Both the position numbers and the translations under genes were made by a program. The notes beneath the pieces were generated by a model. The model worked only from the letters and a program-made list of their open reading frames with translations. It did not search any database and was not told the origin of the DNA. A stretch of DNA of 64,000 nucleotides from an uncultured Clostridia bacterium (lineage in GTDB: Bacteria > Bacillota > Clostridia > UBA1212), in the NCBI GenBank assembly GCA_947304585.1, contig CAMZBI010000006.1, forward strand, positions 18,393 to 82,392, read 5' to 3'. Numbering within the stretch: position 1 is the stretch's first letter; each line of letters starts with the position of its first letter. Positions 40,222 through 48,819 of the stretch are shown here, piece by piece.

Positions 40222-40869
40222 ATGGAAGATTATCTGAGCGTGGCTCTTCCCAAGGGCAGGCTGGGAGAAAAGGTGCTTCAGCTTTTCAAAAAGGCGGGCA
40301 TCGCGGATATAGACATTGAGAAGGCGGGCAGGAAGCTTTGCATCGAGGACGAGGCGGCAAAGCTCCGGTTCATTCTGGTGAAGCCCTACGACTCGGCTGT
40401 TTTCGTTGAGCGGGGGGCGGCGGACGTTGGCGTCTGCGGGTACGACGTGCTTGCGGAGCAGCACTCCGACGTCTACGAGCTGCTGGACCTGGGCTTTGGC
40501 AAGTGCGCCATGTGCGTTGCGGCGCCGAAGGGTTTCGTTGACGCCAATGCAGGTCCTCTCAAAGTGGCTACGAAATACGCCAATGCCGCGGAGGAGTATT
40601 TTTCCTCAAAGGGCAGGGACATCGACGTTATAAAGCTGAACGGTTCCATTGAGCCGGCGCCGATGCTGGGCCTTTCGGACGTGATATTTGACATTGTGGA
40701 GACCGGCAGCACTCTCCGGGAGAACCGCCTGGAGGTGGTGGAGAAGGCCTTTGACGTAAGCGCCAGGTTTATCGCCAACAAGGCTTCCTACAATTTCAGG
40801 AACAAAGAGATCAGGACCATCGCAGACAGGCTGGCAAAGGCGGCAGCCGAAATGCAGGAGCAGAATTAA
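40222..40869 (+). CDS. hisG: ATP phosphoribosyltransferase, short form
   Basis: LSVALPKGRLGEKVLQLFKKAG; DIVETGSTLRENRLEVVE. Confidence 0.97.
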   Translation: MEDYLSVALPKGRLGEKVLQLFKKAGIADIDIEKAGRKLCIEDEAAKLRFILVKPYDSAVFVERGAADVGVCGYDVLAEQHSDVYELLDLGFGKCAMCVAAPKGFVDANAGPLKVATKYANAAEEYFSSKGRDIDVIKLNGSIEPAPMLGLSDVIFDIVETGSTLRENRLEVVEKAFDVSARFIANKASYNFRNKEIRTIADRLAKAAAEMQEQN

Positions 40870-42153
40870 ATGAAGATTTTCAGAGGTTTTGAAAAAGAAG
40901 CGGCTGACATCCTTGAGAAGAGGTTCGGAAAAGGAAACGTCAGAGAGACTGTGGCGGAGATCATCGCCAACGTGGCTCAAAAGGGCGACGCGGCGTTGCT
41001 GGATTATACCGAAAAATTCGACAAAGTAAGGCTTGACTCCCTCAAAGTGTCCGAAGGCGAGACCGAAGAGGCTTTGAAGACGGTGGCTCCGGAGTTCTTA
41101 ACGGTGCTCCGGAAGGCTGCAGAGAATATAAAGGAATTTCACAGCGCCCAGGTCCGCAAAGGCTTTGAACTTAATACCAGACCCGGAGTGGTCATGGGCC
41201 AGAAGGTGGTGCCCCTGGAAAAGGTTGGCATCTACGTGCCCGGCGGAACGGCCGCCTATCCCTCAACTGTTCTGATGAACGTTATTCCCGCAAAAATAGC
41301 GGGGGTCAGGGATGTCTTCATAGTCTCCCCTCCGGGACCTGACGGAAAAGTAAAGCCGGAGATAGTCGCAGCCGCAAAAGTTGCCGGCGCCGACGCAATC
41401 TTCAAGGTGGGAGGCGCCCAGGCTGTGGCGGCCCTGGCCTACGGCACCGAAACCATACCGAAAGTCGACAAGATCACGGGTCCCGGCAACTCCTTCGTGG
41501 CGGAGGCCAAACGCCAGGTCTTCGGCAGGGTCGCCATCGACATGATCGCAGGGCCCAGCGAAATACTGGTCATTGCTGACGAGAAGGCGGACCCGGAGAT
41601 CATTGCCGCGGATCTTCTTTCCCAGGCGGAGCACGACAGGCTGGCGGCGTCCATTCTGGTCACCACTTCCGAAACCGTTGCAAAGCAGACGGAAGAGGCG
41701 GTGAAAAGGCAGCTCCGGGAGCTTCCCCGGGCGGAGATCGCAGGGGCATCCGTTGAAAACAACTGCCTGCTGATAGTCTGCGGGAGCCTTGACGAGGCCG
41801 TTGACATTGCCAATGAGATCGCTCCTGAACACCTTGAGCTCCTTGTGGAGGATCCCTTCGCCTGCTTTGACAAGGTGAAAAACGCAGGCTCCGTATTTCT
41901 CGGGAGAAACTGCCCGGAGGCCCTTGGCGACTATATGGCAGGTCCAAACCACACCCTCCCGACAGGAGGCACAGCCCGCTTCTCCAGTCCTCTTTCAGTG
42001 GATGACTTTGTAAAGAAAATACAGTACTCCTGCTTCTCGGACGAGGCTTTGGATGCGATCTACGGGGACGTGGCATATTTTGCAAGGCAGGAAGGCCTTG
42101 AGGCCCACGCCAGAAGCGCCGAGATAAGGTCAAAAAGAAAGAAACAAAGCTGA
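40870..42153 (+). CDS. hisD: Histidinol dehydrogenase
   Basis: PGGTAAYPSTVLMNVIPAKIAGV; GPSEILVIAD; LPTGGTARFSSPLSVDDFVK. Confidence 0.98.
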   Translation: MKIFRGFEKEAADILEKRFGKGNVRETVAEIIANVAQKGDAALLDYTEKFDKVRLDSLKVSEGETEEALKTVAPEFLTVLRKAAENIKEFHSAQVRKGFELNTRPGVVMGQKVVPLEKVGIYVPGGTAAYPSTVLMNVIPAKIAGVRDVFIVSPPGPDGKVKPEIVAAAKVAGADAIFKVGGAQAVAALAYGTETIPKVDKITGPGNSFVAEAKRQVFGRVAIDMIAGPSEILVIADEKADPEIIAADLLSQAEHDRLAASILVTTSETVAKQTEEAVKRQLRELPRAEIAGASVENNCLLIVCGSLDEAVDIANEIAPEHLELLVEDPFACFDKVKNAGSVFLGRNCPEALGDYMAGPNHTLPTGGTARFSSPLSVDDFVKKIQYSCFSDEALDAIYGDVAYFARQEGLEAHARSAEIRSKRKKQS

Positions 42154-42171
42154 AGAATCGAGAGGTTTCAA

Positions 42172-43239
42172 ATGAGCCGCTATTTTTCGGAAAAATACAA
42201 AAATCTTACGCCTTACACCCCCGGCGAGCAGCCGGGCACCCGGGACTTTGTGAAGCTCAACACCAACGAGAGTCCTTTCCCGCCGTCGCCCCTTGCCGTA
42301 AAGCTTGCTGAGGAGGCCGCCCGGAACCTGAACCTTTATTCAGACCCGGAGCTCAAAAAGATAAGGGCTGAGCTTTCAGGCCGCCTTGGCGTAGGCATGG
42401 AGAACGTGATCTGCGGCAACGGCTCCGACGAGATCCTGGACCTTGCTTTCGCGGCGTTTTGCGACAAAAACCGCCCCGCAGTGTTCCCGGACATCACCTA
42501 CGGCTTTTATCCGGTGTTCGCAGAAGTAAATCAGGTGCCATATAAAGAAGTGCCGCTGTTTGAGGATCTTACGGTGGACGTTGATGGTCTGATCAATACA
42601 AAAGGAAACGTTTTTATCGCCAATCCCAACGCCCCCACAGGCATTTTCCTGGGCCTTGACCGGATAGAAGAAATACTGAGAGCGAAAAAGGACAGCGTGG
42701 TGATCGTTGACGAGGCATACGTTGATTTTGGCGGGGAGTCGGCGGTGCCGCTCATCGAAAAGTATCCCAACCTTTTGGTCACCGGAACTTTTTCGAAATC
42801 AAGGTCTCTTGCGGGAGGAAGGCTTGGCTTCGGCATCGGAAACAAAGAACTGATAAACGACCTCAATACCCTCAGGTATTCCCGGAATCCCTACAACGTC
42901 AACTCCATGACGGAGATGGCGGGGGTGGGAGCCCTGCGGGACGATGAATACATGAAGAAAAATGCGGAGACCGTCAAGGCGACCCGGGCATATCTCACGG
43001 AAGAACTGAGAAAGCTGGGCTTTTACCTGCCGGACTCCTCCGCCAATTTCGTTTTTGCGGAAAAGAAGGGCTTTGGCGGGGCATACCTTTACGAAGAACT
43101 GAAAAAAAGAAAGATCCTTGTGAGGCATTTTTCAAAACCCAGGATCGACAGCTTCCTGAGGATCACTGTCGGAACGATGGAGCAGACGGACATTCTGCTC
43201 AAAGCACTTAAAAATATCATTTCACGACCGGGGGATTGA
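42172..43239 (+). CDS. hisC: Histidinol-phosphate aminotransferase
   Basis: KLNTNESPFPPSP; VIVDEAYVDFGGES; TFSKSRSLAGGRLGFGIG. Confidence 0.97.
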   Translation: MSRYFSEKYKNLTPYTPGEQPGTRDFVKLNTNESPFPPSPLAVKLAEEAARNLNLYSDPELKKIRAELSGRLGVGMENVICGNGSDEILDLAFAAFCDKNRPAVFPDITYGFYPVFAEVNQVPYKEVPLFEDLTVDVDGLINTKGNVFIANPNAPTGIFLGLDRIEEILRAKKDSVVIVDEAYVDFGGESAVPLIEKYPNLLVTGTFSKSRSLAGGRLGFGIGNKELINDLNTLRYSRNPYNVNSMTEMAGVGALRDDEYMKKNAETVKATRAYLTEELRKLGFYLPDSSANFVFAEKKGFGGAYLYEELKKRKILVRHFSKPRIDSFLRITVGTMEQTDILLKALKNIISRPGD

Positions 43240-43241
43240 CT

Positions 43242-43832
43242 ATGAGAACTGCGGAATTTTCGAGGAAAACCAAGGAAACTGACATAAAGCTGAAGCTTTC
43301 GCTGGACGGCTGCGGAATTTTTAAAGGGGAGACCGGCTGCGGCTTCCTTGACCATATGATGAGCGCCTTCTGCAAGCACAGCAGGTTTGACATCGAGCTT
43401 GAGGCAGTTGGCGACACCCAGGTGGACTATCACCACCTCACCGAGGACATCGGGATCGCTCTCGGGACTGCATACAAAAACGCTCTCGGCGACATGAAGG
43501 GGATATCCAGGTACGGTTTTTTCATATTGCCAATGGACGAGGCTCTGATACTTTCCGCCGTCGACATCTCGGGAAGGGCGCTTTCATGCATTTCCCTGAA
43601 CATACTTGCCGAGCAGATCGGCAACGGCTTTGATACAGAACTCTGCGAGGAGTTCTGGGTGGCGTTTGCAAGGAGTGCGCTTATTACCCTCCACATCCGC
43701 CAGCTTACGGGAAGCAATTCCCACCACATCATAGAAGCGGTGTTCAAGTCCTGCGCCAAGAGCCTCAAACAGGCGGCGGCCTTCGATGAGACCATGAAGG
43801 GCGAGATACCCTCGTCAAAAGGAGTCCTGTGA
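43242..43832 (+). CDS. hisB: Imidazoleglycerol-phosphate dehydratase
   Basis: GCGFLDHMMSAFCKHSRFDIELEAVGDTQVDYHHLTEDIGIALG. Confidence 0.98.
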   Translation: MRTAEFSRKTKETDIKLKLSLDGCGIFKGETGCGFLDHMMSAFCKHSRFDIELEAVGDTQVDYHHLTEDIGIALGTAYKNALGDMKGISRYGFFILPMDEALILSAVDISGRALSCISLNILAEQIGNGFDTELCEEFWVAFARSALITLHIRQLTGSNSHHIIEAVFKSCAKSLKQAAAFDETMKGEIPSSKGVL

Positions 43833-44443
43833 TGATCGCAGTCATTGATTACGGCGTGGGCAATCTTTTCTCCCTCGCCTGTTCGCTGAAGGCCATTGGC
43901 GCTGACTGCGCGGTGACCGGGGACAGGAAGGTGATCGCAGGGGCTGAAGGGATAATACTTCCGGGGGTTGGCGCTTTCGGGGATGCGGCTGCAAAACTAA
44001 GGGAGACTGGACTTGGTGACGCTGTAAAAGGGGAGGTCCGGAAAGGAAAAAAGCTACTGGGGATCTGCCTCGGCATGCAGCTTCTTTTCGAAAACAGCTT
44101 CGAGTACGGCTGTCACGAGGGCCTGGGGCTTCTCAAGGGTGGCGTAAGACCTCTGAAGGAGCTTATGAGCGAAGACCTGCCGGTGCCCCACATGGGCTGG
44201 AATTCCCTTGTGCTGACCGGTGATTCCCCTATTTTTAGAGAGACAAAGGAAGGCGCCTTCGTCTATTTCGTCCACTCCTATGCGGCGGTGCCCGAGGACG
44301 GTTCATTGGCGGCTTACTGCGAATACGGCGGGAAGATCACCGCCGGTGTGTCAAAGGACAACGTCTTCGGTTGCCAGTTTCACCCGGAGAAGAGCGGCCG
44401 GGAGGGGCTCAAAATCCTTGACGCTTTTATGAAGATCAAATGA
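43832..44443 (+). CDS. hisH: Imidazole glycerol phosphate synthase, glutamine amidotransferase subunit
   Basis: DYGVGNLFSLACSL; LLGICLGMQLLFENS; FGCQFHPEKSG. Confidence 0.97.
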   Translation: MIAVIDYGVGNLFSLACSLKAIGADCAVTGDRKVIAGAEGIILPGVGAFGDAAAKLRETGLGDAVKGEVRKGKKLLGICLGMQLLFENSFEYGCHEGLGLLKGGVRPLKELMSEDLPVPHMGWNSLVLTGDSPIFRETKEGAFVYFVHSYAAVPEDGSLAAYCEYGGKITAGVSKDNVFGCQFHPEKSGREGLKILDAFMKIK

Positions 44444-44456
44444 AACGGAGAAGGAA

Positions 44457-45167
44457 ATGATCATTTTTCCCGCTTGCGACATATACCGCGGAAAATGCGT
44501 AAGGCTCCGCAAGGGCAATTACGACGACATGACGGTGTACTCCGATGACCCGCCAATGCAGGCCTACCTGTTTGCGGCCCTTGGCGCAAAATACTTACAC
44601 ATTGTTGACCTTGAGGGAGCAAGGGATGGCGTTCCCGCAAACTTTGAGGTCATCGCAGAGATGAAGAAAAGATCAGGCCTTTTCTGCCAGACCGGCGGAG
44701 GGATCAGAAGCATCGAAACCGTGAGAAAATACGTCTCCGCGGGCATCGACAGGGTGATCCTGGGCACCTCGGCGGCAGCGGGAGGTATCCTCGAGGAAGC
44801 GGTCGGTGAGTTTGGCGAAAGGATCGCGGTGTCCTGCGACATAAAAGACGGTTTTGTCTCCGTGAAGGGTTGGACCGAGAGCTCGGGGCTCACCGCAGAC
44901 GGCTTTTTGAAGAAGATCACCGGTGCCGGGGTCAGGACAGTCGTTGTCACCGACGTTTCAAAAGACGGTATGCTGAAGGGACCGAATTTTGATCTTTACC
45001 GCAGAATTACGGAAAAATTTGATATCGACGTGATCGCTTCCGGCGGTGTTTCTTCTGCGGAGGACGTCCGGAAACTGAAAGAAGCAGGGGTCTACGGGGC
45101 CATTATCGGCAAGGCCTACTACGACGGAGCCCTGGACATCGAAGAGTGTATTGAGGCTGCAAAATGA
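44457..45167 (+). CDS. hisA: Phosphoribosylformimino-5-aminoimidazole carboxamide ribotide isomerase
   Basis: IFPACDIYRGKCVRLRKG; TGGGIRSIETV; IASGGVSSAEDV. Confidence 0.97.
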   Translation: MIIFPACDIYRGKCVRLRKGNYDDMTVYSDDPPMQAYLFAALGAKYLHIVDLEGARDGVPANFEVIAEMKKRSGLFCQTGGGIRSIETVRKYVSAGIDRVILGTSAAAGGILEEAVGEFGERIAVSCDIKDGFVSVKGWTESSGLTADGFLKKITGAGVRTVVVTDVSKDGMLKGPNFDLYRRITEKFDIDVIASGGVSSAEDVRKLKEAGVYGAIIGKAYYDGALDIEECIEAAK

Positions 45168-45922
45168 TAACCAAGAGGATCATTCCCTGCCTTGACGTCA
45201 AGGACGGAAGAGTCGTTAAAGGCATCAATTTTAAGAATACGGTGGACGTGGACGACCCCTCGGCCCTGGCCGCTTACTACACGGAGTGCGGCGCAGACGA
45301 GCTGGTCTTTTACGATATTACCGCTTCCGCCGAGGAACGGAAGATATTTACGCAGTTTCTTACGGAGACCGCAAGCCACGTGTTTATTCCCATGACGGTT
45401 GGCGGCGGGATAGAGTCCTTGGCGGATTTCGAAAGGGTCCTCTCCTGCGGCGCCGACAAGGTGAGCGTGAACAGCGGAGGCTTCAAGAACCCGTCCCTTT
45501 TCCGGGAGGCTGCAATGCTTTACGGAAACCAGTGCGTGGTGCTGTCCGTTGACGTTAAAAGGGTCAGCGGTGAGTTCCGGGTGTTCGTCAAGGGCGGCCG
45601 GGAGGACACCGGCGTTGAGGCCCTTTGTTGGATAAAAAGATGCGTCTCAGAAGGCGCCGGGGAAGTGGTGGTAAACTCCATCGACACCGACGGCGTGAAA
45701 AAAGGTTTTGACATTGAACTGCTGGCAAAAGTGGTGGATGCCGTCAACGTGCCGGTGATAGCTTCGGGCGGCGCCGGCTCTGTGGATGATTTCATCGAGC
45801 TTTTTGAAAAGGTGCCCGGCATAAGCGCAGGCCTTGCGGCTTCCGTATTCCACCGGAAAGAGATAAATATTCAGGATCTTAAGAAGAAAATGGCCGAAAA
45901 AGGCATTCCTGTGAGGCTGTAA
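45164..45922 (+). CDS. hisF: Imidazole glycerol phosphate synthase, cyclase subunit
   Basis: [45 protein letters not shown]. Confidence 0.98.
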   Translation: MITKRIIPCLDVKDGRVVKGINFKNTVDVDDPSALAAYYTECGADELVFYDITASAEERKIFTQFLTETASHVFIPMTVGGGIESLADFERVLSCGADKVSVNSGGFKNPSLFREAAMLYGNQCVVLSVDVKRVSGEFRVFVKGGREDTGVEALCWIKRCVSEGAGEVVVNSIDTDGVKKGFDIELLAKVVDAVNVPVIASGGAGSVDDFIELFEKVPGISAGLAASVFHRKEINIQDLKKKMAEKGIPVRL

Positions 45923-45939
45923 ACCTTGGGGAGGACGGT

Positions 45940-46590
45940 ATGATCGATATAAACGAACTGAAATTTAACGAAAAGGGTCTCATCCCCGCCGCCGTAGTCA
46001 ACTACGAGACGGGCAAGCTTCTTATGCTGGCCTATATGAACCGGGAGAGCCTGGAAAAGACATTGGACACGGGCCTTGCCTGCTTCTACAGCAGGTCACG
46101 CCAAAAGCTTTGGACCAAGGGCGAGGAGAGCGGAAACTTTATGCACGTGGTCAGGATGGTTGCCGACTGCGACAGGGACACCCTCAAGGTGGAAGTAAGA
46201 CCCGAGGGCCCCGCCTGTCACCTTGGCACCGAGACATGCTTTGAATACCCCCTGTTCGAGAACCCGGAGGAGCCGGCGCCTTTTACCCTTGACGGTCTCA
46301 TGGAGCTTATCCGGGACAGAAAAACAAACCCGAAAGAGGGCTCCTACACCTCATACCTCTTTGACAAGGGCATCGACAAGATACTGAAAAAGGTTGGCGA
46401 GGAATCCACTGAGGTGATCATTGCCGGAAAGGGCGGCGACAAGGCGGAGACGGTCTACGAAATTGCGGACCTCTGTTACCACGTGATGGTGCTAATGTGC
46501 GAGGCCGGAATATCCATTGGCGATATCTACGGGGAACTGGCGGGGCGTCACGTCATCGACAAAAAAATCAAGCAGGAAAAGATGAAATAA
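45940..46590 (+). CDS. hisI: Bifunctional phosphoribosyl-AMP cyclohydrolase/phosphoribosyl-ATP pyrophosphatase
   Basis: HisI domain ([17 protein letters not shown]) plus HisE domain ([37 protein letters not shown]). Confidence 0.96.
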   Translation: MIDINELKFNEKGLIPAAVVNYETGKLLMLAYMNRESLEKTLDTGLACFYSRSRQKLWTKGEESGNFMHVVRMVADCDRDTLKVEVRPEGPACHLGTETCFEYPLFENPEEPAPFTLDGLMELIRDRKTNPKEGSYTSYLFDKGIDKILKKVGEESTEVIIAGKGGDKAETVYEIADLCYHVMVLMCEAGISIGDIYGELAGRHVIDKKIKQEKMK

Positions 46591-46605
46591 GGGCCTGGAG
46601 GAACG

Positions 46606-47325
46606 ATGGATATCTTCGGAGCAAAGACACCGGGTGAGACCGTTTCCGCTAACGAGTACCCGGGAAGAGGAATAATAACAGGTATGACACCGGACGGACT
46701 GACGGGTGTCGCAGCATACTTTATCATGGGAAGAAGCGCCAACAGCAGGAACCGAATTTTCGTGAAAAAGAACGGAGCGGTCTTCACCGAGCCTTTTGAC
46801 CCGTCAAAAGTTGAGGACCCCAGCCTCATTATTTACGCCGCGGTAAGAGAGCAGGGAAACACGTTGATCGTGACCAACGGAGACCAGACGGATACGGTTG
46901 CAGAGGGGCTTCGTGACGGTAAGTCGTTTTCGGAAGCCCTGGAGAGCCGGTGCTTTGAGCCCGACAGCCCCAATTTCACGCCACGCATAAGCAGTATTTC
47001 ATATTTTGGAAATGGCGCCTACCGCTACGAGATGAGCATCCTTAAAAGCATTGACGCCAATGGTTCAGGCTGCGCCAGGTACACTTTTTCCTATCCGCCA
47101 ACGGCAGGCCTTGGCCATTTTATACACACCTACAACTGCAACGGAAATCCGCTCCCGTCTTTTTCCGGTGAGCCAAAGCCCGTAAGGGTGCTGCAGGACA
47201 TTGACGGCTTTACGAAGGATCTCTGGGAGAACCTTGACGACGCCAACCGCATTTCGCTCTACGTGCGCTACACGGACATTCTGACGGGCGGGATCCGGGA
47301 GCGGATCGTAAACAAGAACGTTTGA
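46606..47325 (+). CDS. IMP cyclohydrolase-family protein (PurO-like)
   Basis: YPGRGIITGMTPDGLTGVAAYFIMGRSANSRNRIF and whole-length resemblance to the PurO/IMP_cyclohyd family; adjacent to stand-alone AICAR transformylase. Confidence 0.85.
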   Translation: MDIFGAKTPGETVSANEYPGRGIITGMTPDGLTGVAAYFIMGRSANSRNRIFVKKNGAVFTEPFDPSKVEDPSLIIYAAVREQGNTLIVTNGDQTDTVAEGLRDGKSFSEALESRCFEPDSPNFTPRISSISYFGNGAYRYEMSILKSIDANGSGCARYTFSYPPTAGLGHFIHTYNCNGNPLPSFSGEPKPVRVLQDIDGFTKDLWENLDDANRISLYVRYTDILTGGIRERIVNKNV

Positions 47326-47340
47326 GAGGACTTGCTGAAT

Positions 47341-48525
47341 ATGAAAGAATTTGAACTGAAATACGGTTGCAACCCAAACCAGAAGCCCTCGAGGATATAT
47401 ATGGCAGAAGGAGGGGACCTTCCGGTAGAGATACTCTCGGGCAGGCCCGGCTATATCAATTTTCTTGACGCCTTCAACAGCTGGCAGCTTGTAAAAGAAC
47501 TGAAGGAAGTCACGGGAATGGCTTCGGCAGCCTCTTTCAAACACGTCAGTCCCTCGGGGGCGGCTGTGGGAAGACCCCTTGACGGGAAACTGAAGAAGGC
47601 CTGTTTTGTGGAAGATATAGAGGGAATTGACGACTCGCCAATTGCCTGCGCCTATGCAAGGGCAAGGGGCACCGACCGGATGTCTTCCTTTGGCGACTGG
47701 ATAGCTCTTTCGGAGGTCTGCGACAGAACCGCGGCGCAGCTCATCAAAAGAGAGGTCTCGGACGGGATCATTGCCCCGGGCTACACGGCCGAAGCCCTTG
47801 AGATCCTCATGACCAAGCGGAAGGGCAGCTACAACATCGTCAAGATCGACCGGGACTACGTCCCCGAGGAGACAGAGCGCAAGCAGGTCTTCGGAGTCAC
47901 CTTCGAGCAGGGAAGAAACAATTTCAGGATCGACCGGCAGCTTCTTGCCAACGTGGTGACGGAGAACAAGCTCATCGGTGAAGACGCGGCAAGGGACCTT
48001 CTGGTCTCACTTATAACGCTTAAATATACCCAGTCAAATTCCGTCTGCTATGCTTTTGACGGCCAGACCATTGGCGTCGGCGCGGGACAGCAGTCGAGGA
48101 TCCACTGCACAAGGCTTGCAGGCACCAAGGCGGACACCTGGCAGCTCCGGCAGAGCGACAGGGTGCTGGAACTTCCTTTCCGTGACGACCTGGGCAGGGC
48201 TGACCGTGACAACGCCATCGACGGATACATCAACAAAAACGAAGAGGACGTCTGCGAAGAGGGCGTGTGGCAGAAGTATTTCACAAATAGGCCAATGCCT
48301 TTCACCCGTGAGGAGCAGGAAGCATATCTTGCAACCGTTAAGGGCGTTTCTCTTGGCTCCGACGCATTCTTCCCGTTCCCCGACAATATCGACCGGGCCG
48401 TAAAGAGCGGTGTTTCGTTTATTGCCCAGCCGGGAGGATCCATCAGGGACGACCTGGTGATCGAACGCTGCAACAGCTATGGAATTGCCATGGCGTTTAC
48501 GGGGATGAGATTGTTTCATCACTAA
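47341..48525 (+). CDS. Stand-alone phosphoribosylaminoimidazolecarboxamide (AICAR) formyltransferase
   Basis: KYGCNPNQKPSRIYM; ASFKHVSPSGAAVGRPL; GVGAGQQSRIHCTRLAGTKADTW; no MGS/IMPCH N-terminal domain. Confidence 0.93.
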   Translation: MKEFELKYGCNPNQKPSRIYMAEGGDLPVEILSGRPGYINFLDAFNSWQLVKELKEVTGMASAASFKHVSPSGAAVGRPLDGKLKKACFVEDIEGIDDSPIACAYARARGTDRMSSFGDWIALSEVCDRTAAQLIKREVSDGIIAPGYTAEALEILMTKRKGSYNIVKIDRDYVPEETERKQVFGVTFEQGRNNFRIDRQLLANVVTENKLIGEDAARDLLVSLITLKYTQSNSVCYAFDGQTIGVGAGQQSRIHCTRLAGTKADTWQLRQSDRVLELPFRDDLGRADRDNAIDGYINKNEEDVCEEGVWQKYFTNRPMPFTREEQEAYLATVKGVSLGSDAFFPFPDNIDRAVKSGVSFIAQPGGSIRDDLVIERCNSYGIAMAFTGMRLFHH

Positions 48526-48700
48526 CGCAGATGCGTTGAAAGTGGGTGCGGCTGACGCCGCAAGTGGTCGAGCCCTTCGTGCTCGAATGGGTGCGGCTGC
48601 GCCGCAAGTGGGCGAGCCCTTCGTGCTCGAATGGTTGCGGCTGCGCCGCAAGTGGGCGCAGCTTCGCTGCGAGTGAGGCGGCGCTGCGCGCCGCAGGGAA
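48526..48700. repeat. Array of about 8 modular hairpins separated by 'AAGTGGG'-type linkers
   Basis: AACGCA-GA-TGCGTT, TGCGGC-TGAC-GCCGCA, TCGAGC-CCTTCGT-GCTCGA, TGCGGC-TGC-GCCGCA, CGAGC-CCTTCGT-GCTCG, TTGCGGC-TGC-GCCGCAA, CGCAGC-TTC-GCTGCG, GCGGCGC-TGC-GCGCCGC. Confidence 0.9.
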
Positions 48701-48712
48701 TAGTACATAATG

Positions 48713-48754
48713 AAAAAGGTTTCTTGCCTCTTTGAAGGAAAGAAACCTTTTTTC
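48713..48754. terminator. Intrinsic terminator, his operon end
   Basis: AAAAAGGTTTCTT...AAGAAACCTTTTTT. Confidence 0.9.
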
Positions 48755-48819
48755 GCATTTTCAGGTAATCCGAATGGGGCATGCCGCGTTTCCGGGCCTG
48801 GACAGGCCGGGCTGACATT

